Shown: positions 42,699 through 51,740, counted from the stretch's first letter. The stretch: 64,000 bases of DNA from Prauserella halophila (GCF_024171895.1 NZ_JAMTCQ010000012.1:58283-122282), one strand, 5' to 3'. Notes: generated from the letters alone by a model not told the origin. Numbers and translations are program-made.

Positions 42699-44495
42699 GT
42701 GCAGGTGAACCCGTGGGCCCTGGTCAGCGTCGCGCTGGTCGTGGTGGTGACGTTCTACCTCGGTCACCGCACGTCGCGGTTCGCGCGCACCACCCATGAC
42801 TTCCTCGTCGCCCGCCGCACCGTGCGCTCGCGGCGCAACGCCGCGGCCATTGCGGGCGAGTACATCTCCGCGGCCTCGTTCCTCGGCGTCGCGGGGCTGG
42901 TGCTCAAGGAGGGCGCCGATGCGCTGTGGTTCCCGATCGGGTTCACGGCCGGGTTCCTCGCGCTGATGCTGTTCGTCGCCGGGCCGTTGCGCCGGTCGGG
43001 TGCCTACACACTGCCGGACTTCATGGAGGCGCGGCTGTCCTCGCCCGCGTTGCGCACCGCCTCGACGTGGTTCGTGGTGTTCATCGGCGTGCTGTACCTG
43101 CTGCCACAGCTGCAGGGCGCGGGACTGGCCCTGATGATGATCATGCCCGCGCCCGCGTGGGCCGGGTCGGTGCTGGTCACCGTGGTGATCGCCTACAACG
43201 TCATGGGCGGCGGCATGCGCGCCATCACCCTGCTGCAGGCATTCCAGTACTGGTTCAAGCTCTACGCCATCGCCGCGCCGACGTTCGTGCTGTGCGCGGT
43301 GTTCGTCGCAGGCGGTGCGGGCGCTCCGGGGTCGGCAGGCAGCCTCGACGAACCCGCACCGCCGAACTTCGCCGCGCAGACGGCCGTCACGGTCGACACG
43401 GACGTGACCCTCGGTGTCGACAGTCCGACGCGCGTGCGCCTCGACGACGGCTCCGGCGACGGGGGCTCCGGCGACGGGGGCTGGACCACGTGGCGGCCCG
43501 GTTCCCAGCACGCGGTCGACGCGGGCTCGACGCTGACGTTCCCCGAGGGTGCCGCCGTCCCGACGGTCGGCCAGGCGACGTCGGCCAACCTCGACTGGCT
43601 CCTGCCCAGCACCGACCTCACCGGGCTGCTGTCGACGTACTCGCTGCTGCTGGCGCTGCTGCTCGGCACGATGGGCCTGCCGCACGTGCTGTCGCGCTTC
43701 TACACCAACCCCGACGGCAAGGCCGCCCGGCGCACTTCCGTGCAGGTGCTGCTGCTGCTCGGGTTGTTCTACCTGTTCCCCGTGATGCTGGGATTGCTGT
43801 CGCGGATGTTCGTGCCGGAACTGCTGATCACCGGCGATACCGACGCCGCCGTGATCGCGCTGCCGACGGCGATGCTGTCGGGCGTGACCGGGCAGCTCCT
43901 CGCCGCGCTGCTGGCGGCCGGCGCGTTCGCGGCGTTCCTTTCGACCGCGTCCGGACTCGTGTCCAGCATGTCCGGGGTCATCGCCACCGACCTGCTCGCG
44001 GGCAAGGTCCGCGACTACCGGGTGGCGAGCGTGGGAGTGGCGGCGGTGGCCGTGGTGCTGGCCGTGACGCTGCCGATCGACGACCTGGCGCTGAGCGTGG
44101 GGATGTCGTTCGCGCTGGCTGCCTCGACGTTCGCGCCGCTGCTCGTGCTCGGCATCTGGTGGCGGCGGCTCACGTGGCTCGGCGCGATGGTCGGGATGTG
44201 CACCGGCGGCGGGCTCGTGCTGCTGGCAGTGGTGCTCAACGCCGTGTCCGCCCACACCGGTGAGTGGGCCCCGTGGCTGGTGCAACAGCCGGCGCTGGTC
44301 ACCGTGCCGGTCGCGTTCGGCCTGACCGTGCTCGTCAGCACCGCCACGGCCGGCCGCATCCCCGAGGACGTCGGCGCCGTCATGCTGCGGCTACACGCGC
44401 CTGACCCGCTGGGCTTCATGCGTGACCGCGCCGTGCAGCGGTTCGGCCGCGCCGAGGAACACACCCGCACCACCCCGGGTCGCCACCGCAAATAG
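42699..44495 (+). CDS. Sodium:solute symporter, ActP/MctP-like
   Basis: The 598-residue transporter of the SSS family has about 13 helices. Characteristic parts are FYLGHRTSRFARTTHDFLVA, AGEYISAASFLGVAGLV, LPDFMEARLSSPALR and LGTMGLPHVLSRFYTNPDGK. A soluble insert near residues 210-290 contains a short SGDGG repeat. The order kinase, regulator, small membrane protein, symporter suggests acetate or pyruvate uptake; the substrate is inferred. GTG 42699 follows GAGGAAG. Confidence 0.9.
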   Translation: MQVNPWALVSVALVVVVTFYLGHRTSRFARTTHDFLVARRTVRSRRNAAAIAGEYISAASFLGVAGLVLKEGADALWFPIGFTAGFLALMLFVAGPLRRSGAYTLPDFMEARLSSPALRTASTWFVVFIGVLYLLPQLQGAGLALMMIMPAPAWAGSVLVTVVIAYNVMGGGMRAITLLQAFQYWFKLYAIAAPTFVLCAVFVAGGAGAPGSAGSLDEPAPPNFAAQTAVTVDTDVTLGVDSPTRVRLDDGSGDGGSGDGGWTTWRPGSQHAVDAGSTLTFPEGAAVPTVGQATSANLDWLLPSTDLTGLLSTYSLLLALLLGTMGLPHVLSRFYTNPDGKAARRTSVQVLLLLGLFYLFPVMLGLLSRMFVPELLITGDTDAAVIALPTAMLSGVTGQLLAALLAAGAFAAFLSTASGLVSSMSGVIATDLLAGKVRDYRVASVGVAAVAVVLAVTLPIDDLALSVGMSFALAASTFAPLLVLGIWWRRLTWLGAMVGMCTGGGLVLLAVVLNAVSAHTGEWAPWLVQQPALVTVPVAFGLTVLVSTATAGRIPEDVGAVMLRLHAPDPLGFMRDRAVQRFGRAEEHTRTTPGRHRK

Positions 44496-44625
44496 CGGCC
44501 GGGGAGACCGGGCGGGCCCGGAAGGCCGGGTGGTCGGGCGGCCGGGAGGCTCCGAGGACATGGCCGCCCGGCGGCGGGATCGCGCTCCTACGCGGGGGTG
44601 ACGCCGTTCGTGCGACGATGGGCAC

Positions 44626-44979
44626 GTGGTGAACCCAGCCGAGATCCCGACGACACGTGTGTCCGAACTGCCCGCCGACGATGCGGTGTTGCTCGATGTC
44701 CGTGAGGCCGACGAATGGGCCGCGGGGCATGCACCCGGCGCGGTGCACATCCCGCTCGGCGACCTGCCGGCCAGCAGCGACAGGCTGGCCGAACTGCCCG
44801 ACGACCGCCCGGTGTACGTCATCTGCCGCACCGGCGGCCGGTCCGCGCAGGCGGCGGCGTGGCTCAACGCGGCCGGACTGGTCGACGCGGTCAACGTGGC
44901 AGGCGGCATGAAGGCCTGGCAGACCGAGGGCCGCCCGCTGGAAACCGATCACGACGCGGCGGAACCCGAGGTGCTGTAG
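44626..44979 (+). CDS. Single-domain rhodanese
   Basis: The 117-residue protein is one rhodanese domain: LLDVREADEWAAGHAPGAVH, then the active loop VICRTGGRSAQAAAWL with the catalytic Cys, then NVAGGMKAWQTEGRPL. It transfers sulfane sulfur to an acceptor that is not identified. Two adjacent GTG codons (44626, 44629) are possible starts. Confidence 0.9.
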   Translation: MVNPAEIPTTRVSELPADDAVLLDVREADEWAAGHAPGAVHIPLGDLPASSDRLAELPDDRPVYVICRTGGRSAQAAAWLNAAGLVDAVNVAGGMKAWQTEGRPLETDHDAAEPEVL

Positions 44980-44984
44980 CCGCG

Positions 44985-45920
44985 ATGCATCCGGGCAGGT
45001 ACCCGAACGGGCAGCCGGGCAGGCAGCAGCCGCGGCCGAGCGTGCGGTGGGTCGCGACCGTCCCGCCGGGCGAGAACCTGCCACGCCCGCGCGGGCGGCG
45101 CAGGCCGTACACGGGACCGCCGCGGTATCCGTCGCCGCCGCGCTGGGGCTTCCCGAACCTCGTGTGGCGCCCGTCGACCGCCGTGCCCGGCACCTCGTCC
45201 GGCGGCATGGAGCCCCGGCAGCGGCTGCGTTCGACCAGCCGGAGCGCCGTCACCCTGCTGATCGCGCTCGCCGTGCTGGCCGGGCTCGCCGCCGTCGCCG
45301 AGGGCTGGCGGTATGTGCTGCTGCTGCAGAGCCGCACGTCGGCGCTCAGCCCGGGAGTCGTGGGCGCGTCGGACGCGTTCGTGCTGGCGTTCGCGCTGAT
45401 GACGCCGATCATGGCGTTGCTGGCCGTGGGCGGGGCGCTGTGGTGGCTGTTCGTGGCACGGTCGGTGGCCGCGCGCGATGCGGGCCAGGACGTGCCGCGA
45501 CCGGCGTGGCAGGTACTCGTCGGCACGCTCGTGCCGGGAGCGAACCTGCTGCTCGCGGGCCCGATCGTCGCCGAGCTGGAACACGCCGCGCTGCGCAGGC
45601 CGGTCGATCGGCGGCCCCGGCCGTCGCGGCTGGTGCTGGGGTGGTGGGCGACGTGGTGCGCCAACGTCGCACTCGCCGTGGTCACCGTCGTGTGGCGGCT
45701 ACGTGACGGCGTGCAGGTCGATGCCGACGGCGTGGTGCTCAGTGCGCTGACCGACGCCTGCGCCGCGGGCCTGGCGATCGTCACGGCGGTGCTCGTCCAC
45801 CGGATCACTCGCCTGCTGTCCCCGGTCGGCGCCGACGTCCTCGCGCTGCGCCAGGTCGTGAAGGTCACCGGCGCCCCGGAACCGGAACGCCGTCCCCGCC
45901 CGGCCACCTCCGCCCGCTGA
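44985..45920 (+). CDS. DUF4328-like membrane protein
   Basis: The 311-residue protein has a basic Pro-rich N-terminal 80 residues and then about six membrane segments, including VTLLIALAVLAGLAAVAEGW, MTPIMALLAVGGALWWLFV and LVLGWWATWCANVALAVVTV. The pattern fits DUF4328, a family of unknown function common in actinomycetes. ATG 44985 is six bases past the rhodanese stop, so the two are probably co-transcribed. Confidence 0.75.
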   Translation: MHPGRYPNGQPGRQQPRPSVRWVATVPPGENLPRPRGRRRPYTGPPRYPSPPRWGFPNLVWRPSTAVPGTSSGGMEPRQRLRSTSRSAVTLLIALAVLAGLAAVAEGWRYVLLLQSRTSALSPGVVGASDAFVLAFALMTPIMALLAVGGALWWLFVARSVAARDAGQDVPRPAWQVLVGTLVPGANLLLAGPIVAELEHAALRRPVDRRPRPSRLVLGWWATWCANVALAVVTVVWRLRDGVQVDADGVVLSALTDACAAGLAIVTAVLVHRITRLLSPVGADVLALRQVVKVTGAPEPERRPRPATSAR

Positions 45921-45941
45921 CGGCTCTGGGATCAGCCGCAG

Positions 45942-46781
45942 TCACTCGGACGGGAGGTCGGACGCGACCCGGGTGAGGACCCTGCGGGCCGCGTCGCCTT
46001 CGGCAGCGACACCCCACAGCTGGTCGGTGATAGATCGGTAGAGCGCCACGTCATCAGGGTCGGTCGCGGTCACGTCGGTGTGGTTGACCTCGACCGTCAC
46101 CGCATCGTCAAGGATGGTGTATCCGTGCAGGGTGATCGTCGGAAGCTGTACGTCCAGAGGGATCACCCCGAGCCGCACGTGTCCCAACCCGGCCAAGTTG
46201 GTCAAGCGGTCCAGCTGGCCGCGCATGGCTTCGGGCGAGCAGATCGGGTTCCGCAGGGCGGCTTCGGACACGAGGATTTCGACCGTGCGGGACGGGTCGT
46301 AGAGCACGTCCTGGCGTCGGACGCGTTCTCGGACGGCGGTGTCGGCGTCGTCGGGGGAGTCGACCATGGCGGCGGCGATCTCGAACACCCGGCGGGCATA
46401 GTCCGGGGTCTGGACCAGGCCGGGGACAAGGAAGAACTCCACCATCGTGATGTGGGAGGCGGCGCGTTCGCTGACGGCGGTGCCGCGCTGCACGGTGGCG
46501 TGGCCGTGGCGAAGGCGGCGTTTCCATCGGTCCCGGTCCAGTCGCAGTTCGCGGGCTTCGTCGCGGAGGGAGGTAAGGGTGTCGGCGTCGGCATCGACGG
46601 CGGCGGCCCATGCGGCGAGGTCGGCGTCGCTGGGTAGGGTGCGGCCGTTCTCGACGTGGGACACCTTCGAGGCGACCCAGCCGATGTGTGCGGCGAACTC
46701 CTTGCCCGTGCGAAAGCCGACACGCTCGCGCAGATTGCGGAGCGTGTCGGCCAGCGCCAACTGTCGTTTCTCGATGCTCAA
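45942..46781 (-). CDS. XRE/DUF5753 regulator (Scr1-type)
   Basis: The 279-residue protein has an N-terminal helix-turn-helix (RTGKEFAAHIGWVASKVSHV, ENGRTLPSDADL) and a DUF5753 domain (EFFLVPGLVQTPDYARRVFE, RVRRQDVLYDP, RLGVIPLDVQLP). DUF5753 regulators are described as antitoxin-like partners of small DUF397 or DUF6879 proteins. The start is TTG 46781, overlapping the DUF6879 stop by TTGA; the frame is open to 46838 but that part overlaps the neighbour. Confidence 0.85.
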   Translation of the reverse strand: MSIEKRQLALADTLRNLRERVGFRTGKEFAAHIGWVASKVSHVENGRTLPSDADLAAWAAAVDADADTLTSLRDEARELRLDRDRWKRRLRHGHATVQRGTAVSERAASHITMVEFFLVPGLVQTPDYARRVFEIAAAMVDSPDDADTAVRERVRRQDVLYDPSRTVEILVSEAALRNPICSPEAMRGQLDRLTNLAGLGHVRLGVIPLDVQLPTITLHGYTILDDAVTVEVNHTDVTATDPDDVALYRSITDQLWGVAAEGDAARRVLTRVASDLPSE

Positions 46782-47071
46782 TGGGCCTCTGCGAGGTTGG
46801 CATGGTGGGTTGCGAGCGGCCACACCATGTCGCGCCACCGCTGGGAGTGGGCAACGGTGGCCGGGGTGTCGTCGACGTCGATGCCGACGAGGTTCGTGGC
46901 CTGGTCGAATCGCAAGGTGACGACCCGCTCGTCGTCGAGGATATAGAAGTCGTCCTCGGGCATCGACATGGCCAGGTCAATGCGGGCCTTGGCGAGGTCG
47001 TGGTCGAGTTGATGACGCGGCAGGATGGCGGCGAGCTGTCCGTGGGCGACGTGCGCGAGCTGGCCGAGCGA
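46778..47071 (-). pseudogene. DUF6879-like protein, C-terminal remnant
   Basis: The readable part, MSMPEDDFYILDDERVVTLR, FDQATNLVG and SQRWRDMVWPLA, matches the C-terminal third of DUF6879 proteins, which usually are about 170 residues. The frame extends upstream to 47209 but without the expected N-terminal sequence. It is coupled to the DUF5753 regulator by a TTGA overlap, as an intact pair would be. A functional short protein from ATG 46985 or nearby is an alternative. Confidence 0.55.
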
Positions 47072-47144
47072 CTCGGCAGGATGGCTGCGGAGCTGTACCG
47101 GCGCGCGTGGTGATCGACGCGCAGCAGGCTGCAGGGGTGCCGAC

Positions 47145-47402
47145 GTGAGCCGCGAAGTCGCCGAGCCGACACCGGCCGTTGCCGACCCGGATGTCCCCGA
47201 TCTCGACACCGTGCCCGGCTGGCGCCCGGTCGCGGCAGGCGTGCGTCACATCGGCGGCACCGCCGACGAGCCACCTGCCGACGTGATGGTCGAGATGCTG
47301 TGCGGTCGACAGGTCACCGTGCCGAGACGTCGCCGGCGTCGCCCGCACCCAGCGTTGTTCGACTGCAGCGCGTGCTGGCACGTGTGGCTGGGAATCGACT
47401 GA
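47145..47402 (+). CDS. Small hypothetical protein with paired Cys
   Basis: The 85-residue protein starts at GTG 47145. Its core is LDTVPGWRPVAAGVRHIGG, then VEMLCGRQVTVPRRRRRR and a C-terminal FDCSACWHVWLGID. The separated Cys in MLCG and DCSAC could bind zinc. Similar short Cys-bearing proteins stand near DUF5753 regulators and deaminase cassettes. No function is assigned. Confidence 0.5.
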   Translation: MSREVAEPTPAVADPDVPDLDTVPGWRPVAAGVRHIGGTADEPPADVMVEMLCGRQVTVPRRRRRRPHPALFDCSACWHVWLGID

Positions 47403-47450
47403 TCTCGCCTGTCCGGCCGGTGACTCCCCGCGCTCCCGGGCGGGCAGGAG

Positions 47451-47571
47451 ATCCCACGTTGTCGGGGTGATGTGCCAGGCTGCGCGCCGCACACACTGGG
47501 GGTGGTCGGATCGCCGCCGCACGTTCCGCACTGGCCCACGCGCCGCAGCGCCACACCTACGAGGGGACCGC
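47451..47571 (+). pseudogene. Deleted DddA-like deaminase toxin (cassette D scar)
   Basis: The stretch from GATCCCACGTTGTCGGGGTG on repeats 49086 onward, the leader of the intact-frame deaminase, almost base for base. The copy then lacks the 48 bp between two CGGAT repeats of that gene, resumes with CGCCGCCGCACGTTCCGCAC, and after GCGCCGCAG jumps to CACACCTACGAGGGGACC, which corresponds to the last codons of the toxin. So a toxin gene once stood directly before the Imm1 gene at 47572 and was removed by at least two deletions. Confidence 0.75.
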
Positions 47572-47979
47572 ATGACCGCCACCGCGCCACTCCTCGACCA
47601 CGAGGACGTCCTGCTCGCTGGCGCCGACGACGCCGAGCAGGTGATCGAGCAGCTGGCCGAGCACAACCGGCGCCGCGAACGCGACGAGACCGGCCTGTGC
47701 TGGTGGCTGCAGTGCCAACCCGGCGACGAGGCCCCGGCGCTGCTCGTCGGCGTTCGCGGTGAGGTCGGCGCGCTGCAGTGGTTCGAGGGTGCGCACGCGG
47801 TTGCACCGGAACAGGGCGCGAACGGCGACCGCGTGGACTACTTCACCCGGTGGGGACACCACAACAGCGTGCCCCCGCACGTCGAAGTGCCCCTCGACAC
47901 CGTGCACGCCGCCGTGCGCGAATTCGCGAGCACCGGCCAGCAGCCCACCTGCGTGCAGTGGACGGAGACCCAACTGTGA
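47572..47979 (+). CDS. Imm1-family immunity protein (cassette D, orphan)
   Basis: The 135-residue protein has the Imm1 pattern: LLVGVRGEVGALQWFEG, YFTRWGHHNSVPPHVEVPLD, VHAAVREFASTG and the end CVQWTETQL. The start ATG 47572 directly follows the toxin scar. With its own toxin gone it is an orphan immunity gene. Confidence 0.78.
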   Translation: MTATAPLLDHEDVLLAGADDAEQVIEQLAEHNRRRERDETGLCWWLQCQPGDEAPALLVGVRGEVGALQWFEGAHAVAPEQGANGDRVDYFTRWGHHNSVPPHVEVPLDTVHAAVREFASTGQQPTCVQWTETQL

Positions 47980-48133
47980 GCACCACCCGTCACCGGTCCC
48001 TGTACTCGCCCTGCGTCGTGCTCACCTTCTCGTGACCGAAACAGTCGACGATCTGCCGTGCAGGTAGTCCAGCGTCCTCGAGGAGCATACTCGAGTACGT
48101 GCTGCGGAGTCGCGTCTCGAGTCGGTCGGGCGT

Positions 48134-49003
48134 TTACCGCCGTGCCTGCTGGTAGCCGGCCGAAACGTCGAGCAGGATCGACCGAGCAGCGTCGTCGGCC
48201 GCGGCAGCGTCCCAGAGTTGCCGGAACAGGTCGTCGTAGAACGCGTAGTCGTTGCCGTCGCTGGTGCGGATACTGGTGTGCAGCAATTCGGCGACGACGA
48301 GGTCATCGAGGATCGTGAACCCGTGGAGCGGCGCCGCCGGCAGAGGCATGCCGAGTGGGAGCACGCGAAAGCCGACAGCAGGGCCGCCGACGAGCGCAAG
48401 TAGCCGGTCGATCTGGCCGGCCATCATCTCGAACCAGCCACCATCCGGGTCGACGCCGGGCGGTGGTGTACGTAGCGCGGCCTCGCTGACGAGGATGTCG
48501 ACCTGCGCTGACGGTTCGTAGAGGATCGTCTGGCGCTGCATACGTGCCGCGGCAGCCTGGTCGGGGTCGCGAGTCGTACCACGCAGCGCCGACAGTCCGC
48601 GGAACACCGCCAGGGCGTAGCTGTGGGTCTGTACCAGGCCGGGCACGAGCACGGTCTCGAACACGCGGATGTGCTCCGCCCGCTGCTCCAGCTCGCCGAA
48701 CGACTGCTGAAGCGCGGTGTGGCCGGACTGAAGGCGGTCCTTCCAGCGTGCCTCGTCCAGCCGGATCGCGCGCAGCTCGGCGCGTATCTCCTCAACCTCG
48801 TCAGGGTCGACCTCGCATGCCGCGAGCCATGCTTTCAGCTCGGCGTCGGTGATGCGCTGAACGCCGTTCTCGATCTTGGAGATCTTGGGCTGTTGCCACT
48901 GGAGACGGTTCGCGAGGTGCGCACCACGCAGGCCGGTAGCGATGCGGTATTCACGCAACTGCTCGCGAAGCCGTCTCCAGCGCGTCTCTACATCTGTGCT
49001 CAC
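48134..49003 (-). CDS. XRE/DUF5753 regulator (Scr1-type), second copy
   Basis: The 289-residue protein has an N-terminal HTH (RGAHLANRLQWQQPKISKIE, NGVQRITDAEL) and a DUF5753 domain (FETVLVPGLVQTHSYALAVF, RQTILYEPSAQVDILVSEAA, FRVLPLGMPLPAAPL). GTG 49003 follows CGAGGAG and is preferred to ATG 49051. It is divergent from the deaminase gene at 49146, so the 140-bp gap probably carries both promoters. Confidence 0.87.
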   Translation of the reverse strand: MSTDVETRWRRLREQLREYRIATGLRGAHLANRLQWQQPKISKIENGVQRITDAELKAWLAACEVDPDEVEEIRAELRAIRLDEARWKDRLQSGHTALQQSFGELEQRAEHIRVFETVLVPGLVQTHSYALAVFRGLSALRGTTRDPDQAAAARMQRQTILYEPSAQVDILVSEAALRTPPPGVDPDGGWFEMMAGQIDRLLALVGGPAVGFRVLPLGMPLPAAPLHGFTILDDLVVAELLHTSIRTSDGNDYAFYDDLFRQLWDAAAADDAARSILLDVSAGYQQARR

Positions 49004-49145
49004 GGACTCCTCGCGGTCGCGTACTCGCCGTGCGGGATGGCGACTGACCATACCCGGTCGCGGTACGCCAAGTGTTCAGCGACGGATCCCACGTTGTCGG
49101 GGTGATGTGTCTGGCTGCGCGCCGCACACACTGCGGGGTGGTCGG

Positions 49146-49904
49146 ATGTCGGTCGATCGGCTGGCCGAGACCATCGGCCGCGTCCTCGACCGGATCGCCG
49201 CCGCACGTTCCGCACTCGCCCACGCGTCGCAGACCACCGTCGAAGCACGTGACATGTACGCACAGTGCTTCGAAGGCATTCACGACCCGGACGCCGGTCA
49301 AGCACCTGGCGCAGCTGCGGAGGCCGCCGAGCAGGTCGACCAGCAACACGGCCGCCTCGCCCAGATCGAGCAGACGCTACGCGGGTACCTCGACCAACTC
49401 GGCGCGAGTCTGCCGGGTTCGGCACCGACGAGCGCACCGACGCCGAAACCCGGCGCTGCGCCACCTCCGGCATCGGCGCCGAAAGCAACACCCTCCGAGC
49501 GAGCACGTGCCGCCCTGCCTCCGCCCGTGAAACCCGGCACGGGGGACAAGACGCGCGGGTTCTGGTGGACGGCCGACGGCGACGACATGACGGAGATCGT
49601 CAGCGGACGCGACGAGAACGCCGACCGCGTAGACGAATGGGTTGCCGCACAACGGTTTCCCATGGCGCCGATCGCGCGCGCCGGTGACGTCGAGCTGAAA
49701 CTCGCCGCTCACATGGTCCGCAACGACATACGGGAAGCATCGGTGGCGATCAACAACGTTCCCTGCATCGGCCCGGCGTCGTGTGACACGCTGGCGCCCG
49801 TGATGCTGCCGAAAGGCTCGCGGCTGACCGTCCACGGGACGAAACCTGACGGCACGCCGACCACAACGACCTACGAAGGGGGCCGTGCACCATGGTGGCG
49901 CTAG
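49146..49904 (+). CDS. DddA-like deaminase toxin with a changed zinc ligand (cassette C)
   Basis: The 252-residue protein starts at ATG 49146. The N-terminus (MSVDRLAETIGRVLDRIAAA) is a helical region, followed by a Pro/Ala linker (residues about 95-140) and a C-terminal SCP1.201-like deaminase: ELKLAAHMVRNDIREASVAI, NNVPCIGPASCDTL and MLPKGSRLTVHG. The HxE motif of the family reads GDVELK here: GAC stands where the zinc-binding His codon CAC is expected, while the catalytic Glu and both Cys are kept. The toxin may therefore be inactive or weakened. Imm1 follows, overlapping by 13 bases. Confidence 0.75.
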   Translation: MSVDRLAETIGRVLDRIAAARSALAHASQTTVEARDMYAQCFEGIHDPDAGQAPGAAAEAAEQVDQQHGRLAQIEQTLRGYLDQLGASLPGSAPTSAPTPKPGAAPPPASAPKATPSERARAALPPPVKPGTGDKTRGFWWTADGDDMTEIVSGRDENADRVDEWVAAQRFPMAPIARAGDVELKLAAHMVRNDIREASVAINNVPCIGPASCDTLAPVMLPKGSRLTVHGTKPDGTPTTTTYEGGRAPWWR

Positions 49905-50302
49905 ATGCCTGGTACGACCACGACGGACCGACGCGGGTTACGACGGCCGCCGAACTCGATGCCGTGCTCGACACCGTCGCCGCCATGTCGGGGCCGACTC
50001 TCGTGGCATTCAATGCCGCCGACGATCCGGCGAGTGCTGGCCTGCTGAACGTCGGCCTGGACGCCGAGCGCGGGGTCGGCGTGGTGCATCATGCCGGACG
50101 CGGACGCGGGTACTTTTCACTCGGGGAGGCGTCGAACGTCGATACGATGCTCTACTACTACATGGGTAGCGACACGGAGTTCCCGCCACAGTCCGAGATC
50201 CCGGTCGCCGACGTGCGCCGCGCGGCGCACGAGTACTTCGTGAACGGCGCGCTGCCAGCGTCGGTGATCCGTTGGCAGCGCGACGAGCGGTCGACAGTCT
50301 AG
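49892..50302 (+). CDS. Imm1-family immunity protein (cassette C)
   Basis: The 136-residue protein is a typical Imm1: VGVVHHAGRGRGYFSLGEAS, YYYMGSDTEFPPQSEIPVAD, VRRAAHEYFVNG and VIRWQRDE. ATG 49892 lies inside the end of the toxin gene. It presumably binds and blocks the cognate deaminase. Confidence 0.8.
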   Translation: MVALDAWYDHDGPTRVTTAAELDAVLDTVAAMSGPTLVAFNAADDPASAGLLNVGLDAERGVGVVHHAGRGRGYFSLGEASNVDTMLYYYMGSDTEFPPQSEIPVADVRRAAHEYFVNGALPASVIRWQRDERSTV

Positions 50303-50383
50303 CCACCGACGGCGTGTAGCTCGCGGTTGTTCAGTGTCACCGCGGACGTCGACGGTCACGGCGGGCCGTGGCACGCTGTTCGA

Positions 50384-50426
50384 GGCCCTTGGCGTTCCAC
50401 CTCCCCCTCGTTGAACGCCAAGGGCC
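50384..50426. terminator. Hairpin between convergent genes
   Basis: GGCCCTTGGCGTTC (50384-50397) pairs perfectly with GAACGCCAAGGGCC (50413-50426) across a 15-base loop. It lies between the Imm1 stop and the P450 stop and probably ends both transcripts. Confidence 0.75.
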
Positions 50427-50472
50427 GCCCTTCGTTTCACCCAGTTGCGCTTTCTGCTGCGTCTGGAGCGAG

Positions 50473-51666
50473 CTACGAGGTCGTGGCCGAGGACGTCGGC
50501 GCGGTCGTGACGGGGAAGTTGCGCAGGCCGCGGATGACGAACTCCTCGCGGCGTTGCGGCTCACGGGCGAACCGCAGTGACGGCAGGCGGGTCACGAGCG
50601 CTTCCAGCGCCGCGGCGATCTCGATCCGTGCCAGGGGCGCGCCGAGGCAGTAGTGGATGCCGCCGCCGAATCCCAGGTGCGGGTTCTTCTCCCGCGTGAT
50701 GTCGAGGGTGTCCGGCTCGTCGAACACCTCGGGGTCCCGCGCCGCCGCTCCGAGCAGCGCGGCGATCTTCCCGCCCTCGGGGACGGCGAAGCCCGCGATC
50801 TCGACGTCGGCGGTGGCGGTGCGTTCGAACAGCTGCAACGGCGAGTCGAACCGGATCAGCTCCTCGGTCGCCGTGGCCGCCAGCCCGGGGTCGGCGACGA
50901 GCAGGTCCCACTGGTCGCGGTGGGCGAGCAGCGCCCGCACACCGTTGCCGATCACGTTGACGGTGGCCTCGTGCCCGGCCATCAGCAGCAGCACGGCGGT
51001 CGCGACGGCCTCGTCGCCCGTCAGCTCACCGACCGCCAGGTGACTCAGCAGGTCGTCGCCCGGCGCGGCGGCCCGCTCGTCGACCAGGCCGCGCAGGTAC
51101 CCGGCGAACGCCTCGGCCGCGCGCTCGGCCTCGGCCTGCTTGTCGCCGGGTAGGCCGTACTCGTACATCTTGACGATCGCGTTGCTCCACTCGACCAGCT
51201 GCGGCCCCGCCTCCTCGGGAACACCCAGCAGCTCGGCGATCACCGCGACCGGCAACGGCTGCGCCAGGTGCTCCAGCAGGTCCGCCTCGCCGTCGGCGTC
51301 GATCGCCGTGGCCAGCGAGTCGACCATCCGCTCGGCCAGCGCCTGCACCGTCGGCCGCAGCCGCTCCACGTGCCCGCGTGCGAACGCCGACTGCACGAGC
51401 CTGCGCAACCGGGTGTGCGCTGGCGGTTCGTTCTCCAGCAACGAGTTCCGGTGGAGCAGGTTGAACGAGGCGAACTGCTCCAGCGGCGTGGCATCGGTCC
51501 AGATGCGGCCCAGCGACCGGTTGCGCAGCACGGCGGAGGCGGCCTCGTGGGAGACGGCCACCGCGAGCCCGAGGCCGTCGTGGTGGTGGACGCCGTCGGC
51601 GCGGCGCAAGCGGGCGAATTCGGGATACGGATCGGCGAGGAAGGCCGGGTCTGCAGGATCGAACAC
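50473..51666 (-). CDS. Cytochrome P450
   Basis: The 397-residue haem monooxygenase has the I-helix oxygen motif LLMAGHEATVN, the K-helix ATEELIRFDSPLQ and the haem loop FGGGIHYCLGAPLAR with the Cys ligand. It has no membrane anchor, as usual for soluble actinobacterial P450s, and needs a separate ferredoxin that is not in the neighbourhood. The substrate is unknown. Confidence 0.95.
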   Translation of the reverse strand: MFDPADPAFLADPYPEFARLRRADGVHHHDGLGLAVAVSHEAASAVLRNRSLGRIWTDATPLEQFASFNLLHRNSLLENEPPAHTRLRRLVQSAFARGHVERLRPTVQALAERMVDSLATAIDADGEADLLEHLAQPLPVAVIAELLGVPEEAGPQLVEWSNAIVKMYEYGLPGDKQAEAERAAEAFAGYLRGLVDERAAAPGDDLLSHLAVGELTGDEAVATAVLLLMAGHEATVNVIGNGVRALLAHRDQWDLLVADPGLAATATEELIRFDSPLQLFERTATADVEIAGFAVPEGGKIAALLGAAARDPEVFDEPDTLDITREKNPHLGFGGGIHYCLGAPLARIEIAAALEALVTRLPSLRFAREPQRREEFVIRGLRNFPVTTAPTSSATTS

Positions 51667-51740
51667 CCGCCGACAGTAACGGTTCCGCGAGTCGAGTAGC
51701 GTTTTTCCGCCAGGTGAATCACGACCGGGAGGCGAGCGCA

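Noticed and set aside
42477-44285. 602-codon minus-strand frame opposite the symporter
   Set aside because: Its His/Gln/Arg-rich composition is that of an antisense frame of a hydrophobic protein.
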